Below, one piece after another: positions 29,601 through 37,171 of a stretch of 47,560 bases of DNA. The DNA is from a virus. Every line of letters starts with the position of its first letter. The first letter of the stretch is position 1. The stretch is from positions 1-47,560 of the IMG/VR virus record IMGVR_UViG_3300023196_001846; one strand, written 5' to 3'. A model generated the notes under the pieces. That model was not told where the DNA came from. It saw only the letters and a list, made by a program, of their open reading frames with translations, and ran no database searches. The position numbers and the translations under genes are program-made.

Positions 29601-32210
29601 ATAAGATTTGCTAATAATGATCCAAATGCTGAGTACTCCGAAAAATTGTCAGAAGTTTATACGGTAATAGCTATTCAATCTAGAACAACACCTAGAGGTC
29701 AAAGACAAACAAAAGGTGCGTGCGGTAATAATTTTGACGGCAACACGTCAAAAAACTGGAAGTATGTGGTAATGATAAAAGTAGACCGCGTAATAAATGA
29801 CCCATGGTTACCAAACGATTCCGAGTGGGATATATTAGGAACAACACTCCCTAGTATTCAAATTGTACAACCTGTCTACGATGGCAATAACAAGGTTTTA
29901 TTATCTAGCAATCCCGCTATATTCGAAACAGAGCCTAAGGAATCGGTTGATTTAAATTTATATTATGAAGCGTCTAATGCTTTACCTATATCTAACTTTA
30001 ATAACTCTTACACCTTAGATTGGTTTAATTGTTATACTTTTGGGCAGGGGGTTGAATCAAATAGAATTAGAGATGATTATAACGCTGTTTACATAGACAA
30101 AGGGCCTAAAGTTTCTACTGTTTTAGATGAGCCTTACGCTGAAGAGAGAAGAGGTAGTGGTTTTATATTTTCACAAATATATAATTCAACGTCAGGTATA
30201 AATAGACTTAATCAGTTTATACAAGCTTTGCCTATAACAAAAGATTTAAATCCAATACATGGTACAATACAAAAGCTTTATGCTAGAGACACTGATCTTA
30301 TAGCACTGTGTGAAGACAAGTGCTTTAGAATATTAGCCAATAAAGACGCTTTATACAATGCTGATGGCAATGTTAATTTAACTGGTAACACCGCTGTATT
30401 AGGTCAAGCAGTTCCTTATGCTGGTGAATTTGGTATATCTAAAAATCCAGAATCATTTGCGCAATATGCGTTTAGATCTTATTTTGCAGATAAAAACAGA
30501 GGCGCTGTTATAAGGCTATCTAGAGACGGCATAACTAACATCGCAGAAAAAGGTATGTCAGATTTCTTTGCTGATAACTTAAGAGTTTCTACTAAAATTA
30601 TAGGTAGTTATGATGACGATAAAGATATATATAATGTAACCTTAGATAATCTTAGTCAATCTTGGAGAAACACTTTTAGCGAGAGTCAAGATTATCAATT
30701 AAACCCTGACTGTAACACAGATACAACAGATCCAATAACACAAACCACTGTTTCTTTTAAAGAGTCAGTAGATGGTTGGACTTCAAGAAAATCATTTATA
30801 CAAGAAAGTGGTCTTAGTTTAAATAATAGATATTTCACTTTTAAACACGGTAAAATTTGGGAACACGGACTTCTTGACAAGGCTAATAACTTTTATGGCA
30901 TACAGTACGATAGTGCGTTTAACGTTGTTTTCAATGAAATGCCTCAATCTGTAAAGGGATTTAGTACATTAAATTATACTGGAACGCAAAGTAGAAGACT
31001 ACAATACAAGCAAGATAATAATCCTAAACCGTATTCTATAGCTGAAATTAATTTTAATAAAATAATTCCAGATGAAGTAGATCAAAAGCAACCAGGTTGG
31101 TACGTAAACTATATTAAAACAGACCTTGAAGGAGGTGAAATTAAAGAGTTTGAAAAGAAAGAAGGTAAATGGTTTAATTACATAAAAGGATTAGAGCAGT
31201 TTAACGATTGTGAATTTATAGGTGAAGGTATTGGACCACCGGTTATAGTTGAATGTCCTCCTCAAAATTATGTATTAACAGTAACCATAGATGAAGATTG
31301 CAGCGGCAGTGGAGGTGTAACACCTGATACTCCATTTACTGGTTGGTATCATTGGACTTACAAAGGAAGCTTAGACGGCAATATAGTAAATGAAACAACA
31401 GCGCAAGACGCAAAGTGTGTTATAGATGATTTTTACACACTTCCTAACGGGGTCACTGTTACTTATTCAGAAATAAGTATTGCTAATGAAGATTTTATGT
31501 ATGTTTTTGCAGACGGAATAAATCCAGGCACACAAATGTATAATAGTAATACTTTACAGCCTTTAACTGAATCGGGTACTTATTTATATATACAAAGTCC
31601 TTCTGGTGCTATTCCTAGTAATTCGGCTCTTGATCCAAATAACCCGGCCAACGTTCCAAGTACATATTCTATAGTAATATGGGGTAATGACGGTATTATA
31701 GATTCCGTTACACAATACAACACACTAAGCAGTTGTGCTATTGATAATCCTACTAGGTTTTTAGATGGCACAAACTCGTTATATGGATTTGGTGGTTGTC
31801 CAAGATTCGATTTTTTGAATAAACCATCACAAGAAATCGTGTGCGGGGTTATTGACTACATGGAATGTTGGACAAACGCCTCTCAGCCACCTATAGGAGG
31901 TGGTCGTCCGAAAATTTGGTGGTATGGACCTGGAATGCTAACCATAGGTACTCAATGTTATACGGAAGACTATTTGGGAGAATTTACAAAAAAGAATTAT
32001 ACTGTGCAAGGAAATCCTGGATTTGCTAGTAAAGAAGTATATCGCATAGATCGACCAGAGATGGAATTCGGCGGGTATATGCCTTTTGGGGTGCAGCATT
32101 ACTACCCTACTACTGACCTTGTTGATGAATGGGTTATAATTTCAATAAGTGATGAAGGTATTGTTACTAACATTGAGCAGTATAACACTTTTTCAACGAC
32201 TTGTCCATAA
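26643..32210 (+). CDS. Giant tail 'stabilization'-type protein, 1855 aa
   Basis: An 1855-aa protein whose start (HTFQSGRMNKDLDERLIPNG, EYRDALNLDLANSDGSNVGT, LQNVKGN) is characteristic of the stabilization or tail-hub proteins of crAss-like and uncultured marine podoviruses, in layout analogous to T7 gp12 nozzle proteins. A long beta-rich body follows (for example KIHGTIQ-like strands around residues 1200-1350). The C-terminal 300 residues are Cys-rich and hold two related modules ending in QYNTLSSC and QYNTFSTTC. They are likely fibre-attachment or receptor-binding extras. It would form the short tail tube or nozzle. The N-terminal Met-Asn-Lys-Asp-Leu-Asp-Glu-Arg block is the surest signature. 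Confidence 0.8.
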   Translation: MPEFIHTFQSGRMNKDLDERLIPNGEYRDALNLDLANSDGSNVGTLQNVKGNREQRGCEGCSENWSSDYIDALQNPVVIGSYRHDQTERVYWFIASDSVSAIAEYDQTTDLVKPVLVDTAGILNFSQDYLITGINILDKFLFWTDDQTEPKKINIEKFKTGSVDFAIHTKIPKWLPQQNTYQTSLTGQPDFVEADITAIKKSPLDAPTLFMGASASDTPGQELQPGTGITPVTTTWGYLDLENFTYKPNIIINPEAFESLPTYSEYLDLIDSVNGNPNHFQNSSLNTDNSELYPNGSNTAPYWDGRVTFNVSEQPSSAWAVGEIIILKGELRNEFGPNDTYEISLKIHSLNGLTVTGEIQAISSNISKVLDAEGESLPVVWDILLLEKKPMFEYVFPRFAYRWKYIDGEYSTFSPFSEVAFLGNDFEYLSSDGYNIGMTNNIRKLIIESLVWSEPEISEIDILYKESNSTAVYVVDTLKKSEYQNNPLPAEYEIKTELIGAVVESNQILRPWDNVPKKAKAQEIIGNRIVYSNYLQNYDTVGVIDSSTGEVSTQVDINASLLATPYPDPLENDEGYSISTTLPYKSLKSIRTYQAGIVYKDKYGRETPVFTSENAGLQVEIKNSKSLNKLVVQPNNTPPIWATHYKFFIKETSNEYYNLALDRYYLAEDGNVWLSFPSSERNKVDEETYLILKKQHDNNQAVNDLHRYKILSIKNEAPDFISKFDSFVASRSVTAENEIEPGRITIEFNTGSDPGETFISGLNSNAKLTITYQGITSNKYEVSGSTPSANNQSYDVQLAQPLGGEVPSIPNGATNITITIYKEETKNLPEFEGRFFAKINRDFAFDTNIIDSFLAQKTNYAVVDEIDFNAPQASGWQFTMPFTGQIVAGAQKGYYYGDYCNVSGDCGADPGKWRLFGWQGGVPADYGTGMNPEKDWPYTPPTKGLDTFGYIHVGTGATGFVDNITGSTGPRYTLTSPNGTLNPGVKIRFANNDPNAEYSEKLSEVYTVIAIQSRTTPRGQRQTKGACGNNFDGNTSKNWKYVVMIKVDRVINDPWLPNDSEWDILGTTLPSIQIVQPVYDGNNKVLLSSNPAIFETEPKESVDLNLYYEASNALPISNFNNSYTLDWFNCYTFGQGVESNRIRDDYNAVYIDKGPKVSTVLDEPYAEERRGSGFIFSQIYNSTSGINRLNQFIQALPITKDLNPIHGTIQKLYARDTDLIALCEDKCFRILANKDALYNADGNVNLTGNTAVLGQAVPYAGEFGISKNPESFAQYAFRSYFADKNRGAVIRLSRDGITNIAEKGMSDFFADNLRVSTKIIGSYDDDKDIYNVTLDNLSQSWRNTFSESQDYQLNPDCNTDTTDPITQTTVSFKESVDGWTSRKSFIQESGLSLNNRYFTFKHGKIWEHGLLDKANNFYGIQYDSAFNVVFNEMPQSVKGFSTLNYTGTQSRRLQYKQDNNPKPYSIAEINFNKIIPDEVDQKQPGWYVNYIKTDLEGGEIKEFEKKEGKWFNYIKGLEQFNDCEFIGEGIGPPVIVECPPQNYVLTVTIDEDCSGSGGVTPDTPFTGWYHWTYKGSLDGNIVNETTAQDAKCVIDDFYTLPNGVTVTYSEISIANEDFMYVFADGINPGTQMYNSNTLQPLTESGTYLYIQSPSGAIPSNSALDPNNPANVPSTYSIVIWGNDGIIDSVTQYNTLSSCAIDNPTRFLDGTNSLYGFGGCPRFDFLNKPSQEIVCGVIDYMECWTNASQPPIGGGRPKIWWYGPGMLTIGTQCYTEDYLGEFTKKNYTVQGNPGFASKEVYRIDRPEMEFGGYMPFGVQHYYPTTDLVDEWVIISISDEGIVTNIEQYNTFSTTCP

Positions 32211-32228
32211 TAAACAAAAAATAATATT

Positions 32229-34247
32229 ATGCCATCAATAAATAATTATAATTTTACTAATGTACAATATACTTTACCAGAGAACAGTATAGTGTATACC
32301 CAGTTGCCATATGGCGAACTTACTATCGTACCGGATTTAGGTTATACAGCAGTTGCTTCAGATTTTTCAATAGACCCAAGCTTTTCTGATCCTGCAGTTC
32401 AAAGTGTAACTTTTACTCAAAACGGATTAAATGTATTGGTTACCATAACTTTTGTTGCTAGTTTTATAATGCCTTCGAATAATTATACAATACCTTTATG
32501 TGTTACAGGTCAAGCAGATATTGCAGAGATAACTATAGCTGGAACATTTATTGCTAATGTTGGTGTTAATGTTACAGGAGACACTTCTGGATCTTATTCT
32601 GGTTCAGGAGCTTTTGGAGAGACTGAATTAATGCTTACTAAAACATACACTGCAGACTCTGGATATAAACTAACCTCAACAGGTATGCAAGTTACCATAG
32701 GTAACCAAAATGATTATAGTATAGAGCAAGCTCCAACATATGATGTAAATGGAAACTTAACAAGCATAATCTACTCAGCTTACTACACGTACCCTAATGA
32801 AAGTGTAACTGATAATAAACTAGCTATTTTCCAAGTTTCAGCTCAAGAAATATTTGTTAAGCCACAATATGTAACAAACTATCAATTTAAGCATTATGCT
32901 GTTTCTGGATCGGGGGCCACTTTAATATATTATGTATATGGCCAAGAGGGGGCTACATTTAGTTTAAATGTTGTAGCCGCCAACGGTAGTAATTTTACAC
33001 CGGCTAACAACGTAACAATACCCGCTAATGGCGTATACGAAGTTGAAATAGAATTCCCTAACATTTGGGGGCAAACTTATTTATCAGATACTTATACTTT
33101 AACTATATCAGGCGATTTAGAACCAAATTTTTCGCAGCCTACATCTATAACTGTTGTACAAAGCACTATGATACCTAGACTTGCATTTACAGCCTTTACA
33201 TCAGGTTCTATAGCAGGTTTTACGCCTATAGTTAAAGAGTCTAGCGCTTTTAAAGATCTTCAAAACAATCCCCAGGTTGTAGAAATTAGATGGAATTTAA
33301 CATCGCCTAATTTGCTAATAGTAGATCAAACCGCAGGAGCTAATGTATTGTCAAATACAGGATTTAATAATTTTGAAATTACAGCAAACGCGACTAATTC
33401 AGCTACTTTGACTGTAAATGATACGTCTAATTTAATAGTTGGCAGTAAGTTTAGTTTAAATAACACAGACAGAGGGTCTTATAAATATGAAATAACTGCT
33501 ATAAATTCTTCTACAGAAATAGCTGTTTCGCCAAATATTACAGCAACATCAGGGCTCAGTGTTAACGCGTATACTAATAACGGTAATAATGTTGATCTTA
33601 ATTCTATAAATTTAATTCAAAAAGAAGACGGCTCAATAGACTTTGTAGCGGAAGTAGCAATAAATTATTATGCTGAAGACGATACCACGTTTACATTTAA
33701 TTTAGATTATCTTATAAGTGAAGTTCCTAGTATAGCTTGTGCTGCGCAAGTTAATAATGGCTCTGCCGGTGTGACAGACCATATGCTTGATTTAGACCCA
33801 GCTGGTGGATTAATAGCATTTTTGGTTAACGCGCAAAGTTTAGAAGATAAATTTGAAATTATTCATGGAACCCCAGGGTCTAACTTCTTTGCTAAGAAAG
33901 CAACTAGCTCTATGACGTCTGCTAATAATTTTGGACCTTTTGAAAATAACTTTGGAACAGAACCTAATAACCTAATACCAACTTCATCAGAAGTTAACAA
34001 TATAGATCAATTTATAGGAATATCTAGCGGCACAATACCAACAAAACAAACAGAGTTTAATACAGATACAGGATTTACGGTATCAAATATGACAGTTGGA
34101 TCTGTTGCATATCAGCAAATAGTTTGGTGGGAGTATACAGCCGCGGATTATACGGCAAATGCAAATGCTAGCTTAAGAGTAACTGGACCTTCTGGAACCG
34201 CTTGGAATATACTGCGTTTGTGCTGTCCGGATGCTAATTGTACTTAA
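32229..34247 (+). CDS. Beta-rich tail protein, 672 aa
   Basis: A 672-aa Thr/Ser/Asn-rich protein of mostly alternating beta pattern with no recognised domain (starts MPSINNYNFTNVQYTLPENS). Three or more Ig-like repeats are plausible: segments of about 90-100 residues with 'YTLPE', 'TYTADSGYKLTSTG' and 'TYTLTISGDLEPNF'. The C-terminal 150 residues look globular (FEIIHGTPGSNFFAKKATSS, ending LRLCCPDANCT with three Cys). Its place just after the 1855-aa tail protein and the Ig-like composition suggest a tail or fibre component exposed on the virion. Function unknown. Confidence 0.7.
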   Translation: MPSINNYNFTNVQYTLPENSIVYTQLPYGELTIVPDLGYTAVASDFSIDPSFSDPAVQSVTFTQNGLNVLVTITFVASFIMPSNNYTIPLCVTGQADIAEITIAGTFIANVGVNVTGDTSGSYSGSGAFGETELMLTKTYTADSGYKLTSTGMQVTIGNQNDYSIEQAPTYDVNGNLTSIIYSAYYTYPNESVTDNKLAIFQVSAQEIFVKPQYVTNYQFKHYAVSGSGATLIYYVYGQEGATFSLNVVAANGSNFTPANNVTIPANGVYEVEIEFPNIWGQTYLSDTYTLTISGDLEPNFSQPTSITVVQSTMIPRLAFTAFTSGSIAGFTPIVKESSAFKDLQNNPQVVEIRWNLTSPNLLIVDQTAGANVLSNTGFNNFEITANATNSATLTVNDTSNLIVGSKFSLNNTDRGSYKYEITAINSSTEIAVSPNITATSGLSVNAYTNNGNNVDLNSINLIQKEDGSIDFVAEVAINYYAEDDTTFTFNLDYLISEVPSIACAAQVNNGSAGVTDHMLDLDPAGGLIAFLVNAQSLEDKFEIIHGTPGSNFFAKKATSSMTSANNFGPFENNFGTEPNNLIPTSSEVNNIDQFIGISSGTIPTKQTEFNTDTGFTVSNMTVGSVAYQQIVWWEYTAADYTANANASLRVTGPSGTAWNILRLCCPDANCT

Positions 34248-34258
34248 AATAAATAATT

Positions 34259-34585
34259 ATGCCTAATTTAACACTAACATTTAATAATCCTTTTCCAGTA
34301 ACACTACAGGTTGGAGACGAAGTCTGGTTTTTAGATATAGACACGGGTCAAGAAATTAAACTTGGAATACTAACTGATATAACAGATTTAATTCTAACAA
34401 TAGACATAGTGACTGGAGCTAGCCTACCTGAACAAGGTGTTGACTTTATATTTTTTAAAAAAGATACTAGAGCACATGTTGGTCAATTAAAAGGTTATTA
34501 CGCTGAAGCCCAGTTTAGAAACAACACCACGGCCTATGCAGAATTGTTTTCTGTAGGTAGTGAAGTGTTTGAAAGTAGTAAATAA
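34259..34585 (+). CDS. Small virion-region protein, 108 aa
   Basis: A 108-aa protein (MPNLTLTFNNPFPVTLQVGD, EVWFLDIDTGQEIKLGILTD, then FIFFKKDTRAHVGQLKGYYA and EAQFRNNTTAYAELFSVGSE). The order of strands and the RAHVGQLKGYYAEAQFRNN segment recall short structural proteins found downstream of tail genes in marine phages. It is probably a compact beta-barrel that decorates the tail. It lies 11 bases after the 672-aa gene and 17 before the next, within the same rightward transcript. No enzymatic motif. Confidence 0.65.
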   Translation: MPNLTLTFNNPFPVTLQVGDEVWFLDIDTGQEIKLGILTDITDLILTIDIVTGASLPEQGVDFIFFKKDTRAHVGQLKGYYAEAQFRNNTTAYAELFSVGSEVFESSK

Positions 34586-34602
34586 CATGTAATTATAATT
34601 AT

Positions 34603-35091
34603 ATGTCTAAAAATAAAATTAAATCTAATAATAACAAACTAAGTAATTATACTAAAAGACTCGAAGATCTACAAAACGTTATGATAGAAAACAATCATTT
34701 AGAAAACGTTTTTGGCGATGGAGAGAATTTAGTTAATAATGAAATATTTAGAATAGAAAACGAATTTTCTGATCAACTATATATGCGTAAAATGTATATG
34801 CCTAAAGAGTGTGTTGTTATAAGCGCAATACACCATACAGAGCATTTTTGGTTTTTACTAAAAGGCAGAATACTAGTTACAACAGATGGAGAGCAAGTAG
34901 AACATATAGCGCCTTGTTATCAGAAGTCTATAAAAGGCGCTAAAAGGTTGATACTATCACTAGAAGATACATTGTTTATAAATGTGCACAAAAATCCAAC
35001 AAATACAGATGATATGAAAGAAATAGAAAAATCTTTGTACTCTATAACAATGGAAGAATATAATAAAAAAGAAAAACTATGGCAGGAATAG
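34603..35091 (+). CDS. Cupin-like protein, 162 aa
   Basis: A 162-aa protein. A helical N-terminus (NKLSNYTKRLEDLQNVMIEN) leads into a cupin-like core: YMRKMYMPKECVVISAIHHT, EHFWFLLKGRILVTTDGEQV, then IAPCYQKSIKGAKRLILSLE and a late DTLFINVHKNPTNTDD. His-His in AIHHTEHF and the later INVHKN could be metal ligands. Small cupin-type proteins with this order are known in phages next to internal virion genes, with no proven activity. It overlaps the following gene by 13 bases, so the two are translationally coupled. Confidence 0.7.
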   Translation: MSKNKIKSNNNKLSNYTKRLEDLQNVMIENNHLENVFGDGENLVNNEIFRIENEFSDQLYMRKMYMPKECVVISAIHHTEHFWFLLKGRILVTTDGEQVEHIAPCYQKSIKGAKRLILSLEDTLFINVHKNPTNTDDMKEIEKSLYSITMEEYNKKEKLWQE

Positions 35092-35696
35092 CAACAGCAG
35101 CCCTTGTTGGAGGAGCAATAAAAGGTGTCGCCGGCATAGCCGGAGGTATCATAGGTAGCCGCAAAAGAAAGCGAGAGGAAAGAGCTGCTAAAAGAGAAAT
35201 GAATAAGAGAAAAGCCCAATATGAAGCGCTTGATACCTCTAATTTATATGCTGGCATGGAAAACACAATGGAAGACTTAACAGTTAACCAACAACAAGCT
35301 CAGTTCACTCAACAAATGCAACAACAGTCTTTAGCTAACACTATGACTGGCCTACAAGGGGCGGCCGGAGGATCTGGTGTAGCAGCATTAGCGCAATCAC
35401 TAGCAGGTCAACAAATGCAAGCAGCACAACAAGCGTCGGTTAGTATAGGTCAGCAAGAACAACAAAACCAAATGTTGCAAGCGCAGTCGGCTCAACGAAT
35501 ACAAGAGCTAGAAGCTCAAGGAGCCACTCAAGCAAGAGGCCTAGAGTACGAAAAAACAGGAACACTACTAGGTATGTCCCAACAAAGATTAGGGGCCGCT
35601 AAACAAGCAAGGGCAGCCGCAAAAGCATCTATAATTGGCGGAGTTGGAGCCATTGGTGGTGCTGTAGCTGGATCAAATATGTTTGGCGGTAGTTAG
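35079..35696 (+). CDS. Internal virion protein, Gln/Ala-rich, 205 aa
   Basis: A 205-aa protein. A Gly/Ala hydrophobic start (MAGIATAALVGGAIKGVAGI) is followed by a basic cluster (GSRKRKREERAAKREMNKRK), the core YEALDTSNLYAGMENTMEDL and TVNQQQAQFTQQMQQQSLAN, then a long Gln/Ala helix and a Gly/Ala-rich end (ASIIGGVGAIGGAVAGSNMF). Proteins with 'LDTSN-Y--MEN-MEDLTVN--QA-F' are found in many marine phages, upstream of the giant ejected proteins. It is likely ejected into the envelope during infection, where the hydrophobic ends could insert in a membrane. It starts inside the previous gene. Confidence 0.7.
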   Translation: MAGIATAALVGGAIKGVAGIAGGIIGSRKRKREERAAKREMNKRKAQYEALDTSNLYAGMENTMEDLTVNQQQAQFTQQMQQQSLANTMTGLQGAAGGSGVAALAQSLAGQQMQAAQQASVSIGQQEQQNQMLQAQSAQRIQELEAQGATQARGLEYEKTGTLLGMSQQRLGAAKQARAAAKASIIGGVGAIGGAVAGSNMFGGS

Positions 35697-35726
35697 TACT
35701 AGACCTTAATAAAATAATAATAAAAA

Positions 35727-37151
35727 ATGGCAGTAAACGAATCATTAATAAAAGGCGCAGCTACAGCTGCAGGACCAGCGATGAATTTTTTTGACGTTTT
35801 TTCTAGAGGATTTGATTCTACGTATCAACCATTAATAGAATCGGCTAAAGAAAAAATAAAAAACAATAGAGCTGAAAAAAAAGCTGAAGACTTAAGAATG
35901 ATGGAATACCTAAGCGGTATGGAAGACATAGAAATAGCTAGTCTTACACCTGAAGAAAAAATGTCAGTTGCAAAAGTAGGTTTAACATGGAAAAAAGAAT
36001 ACGCAAACATAGCTGGACAGTTATCTCAAGTCTCAGCTTCTGACGACCCTGAGTTGTACATGGAGCTTTCTGGTAAACTAAACAATATCAATAATAAATT
36101 TGTTAATTTAACAAATAATTTTAAAGTTTATAAAGCCGGTAAATTAGATTATGCCGATAGCATGAAAGCCGATGAGTATTCTTTGATAAATGGAGAAAAA
36201 ATAAAAGAATCAAACGATTATTACTCTGGAGAAATAAAAATAAACCCAGAAACAGGAGACGCTACTTGGGGTGGTATTGAAAAAGCACCTGTTTTAATAA
36301 AAAAAGAAGCCGCAATATCCGCGGGTAATAAAATTAAAGAAACTATAAAAGAAGTTAGAAAACTTAAAAGACCTCTAACAATGTCAGAGCAAAAAGAGTA
36401 TGCTAATGATTTAAGAGCTGTAATAACTCCCGAGGTAGCCGCTATGATAATTAAAGATGGCACTATACCTGGCATTGATAGCGATTTGTTTTACGACATA
36501 GCTTTAATGGACCAAATGAACTCAGATACTGGTGGTGGATTAGGCTTTGGTGACTCTGCGGATCCTGAAAATATACCCTACATTCAGCAAGAAGTTATAA
36601 AAAGGCTAGCACAAGGTATTTCAGATGTTGCTCAAGAGGGTTATTATATTGAGCAACAAAACCAAGAAGACAAAATACAAGACAGCGTAAGAAAAACGGC
36701 ATTAACAGAAGAAACCAAGCTTCAATTAAGGAAGAAATACGCGAAGCGAAAGCGCTCTACAAAAAAAGACAAAGTGGTTGATACAACTATAGAAGACAAC
36801 GCTATTAATCTTGTTCAAGGTCTTGTAGATAACCCTAGTGATATTATAGATTTAGTTCTTGGTCCTGATCAGACTAGAACTGTAAACGGTAGTATTGTAA
36901 TTTTAGATCAAGGTGAAGGAGATAGTGTTCAGTTTAATTTAATGAATGAAAACCAGTTAAAAAACTTAGCTATAAGATTAAGCAACGCTCAAGGTTACAC
37001 TGTTAGTGAGAAGTTAAAATCAAAACAAGCCATAGTTAAATATGTAGACAGCTTAGTTCCACAAGTTCAGGGGGCTAACCCAAATGCAGACCCTGAAAGT
37101 CCAGAAAACTATATATATCTTAGCGACGAAGAATTAAATAATTTAGACTAA
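35727..37151 (+). CDS. Probable internal virion protein, 474 aa
   Basis: A 474-aa, largely helical acidic protein (starts MAVNESLIKGAATAAGPAMN; later EKIKNNRAEKKAEDLRMMEY). A Lys-rich stretch (KLQLRKKYAKRKRSTKKDKV) divides two domains. The C-terminal third (VQGLVDNPSDIIDLVLGPDQ and AIVKYVDSLVPQVQGANPNA) looks globular. It has no known catalytic motif. Position between the Gln/Ala-rich virion protein and the 2834-aa giant protein, plus composition, makes it a likely member of the ejection set. It has no Shine-Dalgarno, and the leader is A-rich. Confidence 0.65.
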   Translation: MAVNESLIKGAATAAGPAMNFFDVFSRGFDSTYQPLIESAKEKIKNNRAEKKAEDLRMMEYLSGMEDIEIASLTPEEKMSVAKVGLTWKKEYANIAGQLSQVSASDDPELYMELSGKLNNINNKFVNLTNNFKVYKAGKLDYADSMKADEYSLINGEKIKESNDYYSGEIKINPETGDATWGGIEKAPVLIKKEAAISAGNKIKETIKEVRKLKRPLTMSEQKEYANDLRAVITPEVAAMIIKDGTIPGIDSDLFYDIALMDQMNSDTGGGLGFGDSADPENIPYIQQEVIKRLAQGISDVAQEGYYIEQQNQEDKIQDSVRKTALTEETKLQLRKKYAKRKRSTKKDKVVDTTIEDNAINLVQGLVDNPSDIIDLVLGPDQTRTVNGSIVILDQGEGDSVQFNLMNENQLKNLAIRLSNAQGYTVSEKLKSKQAIVKYVDSLVPQVQGANPNADPESPENYIYLSDEELNNLD

Positions 37152-37171
37152 TAAAATTTAATATATAAATT

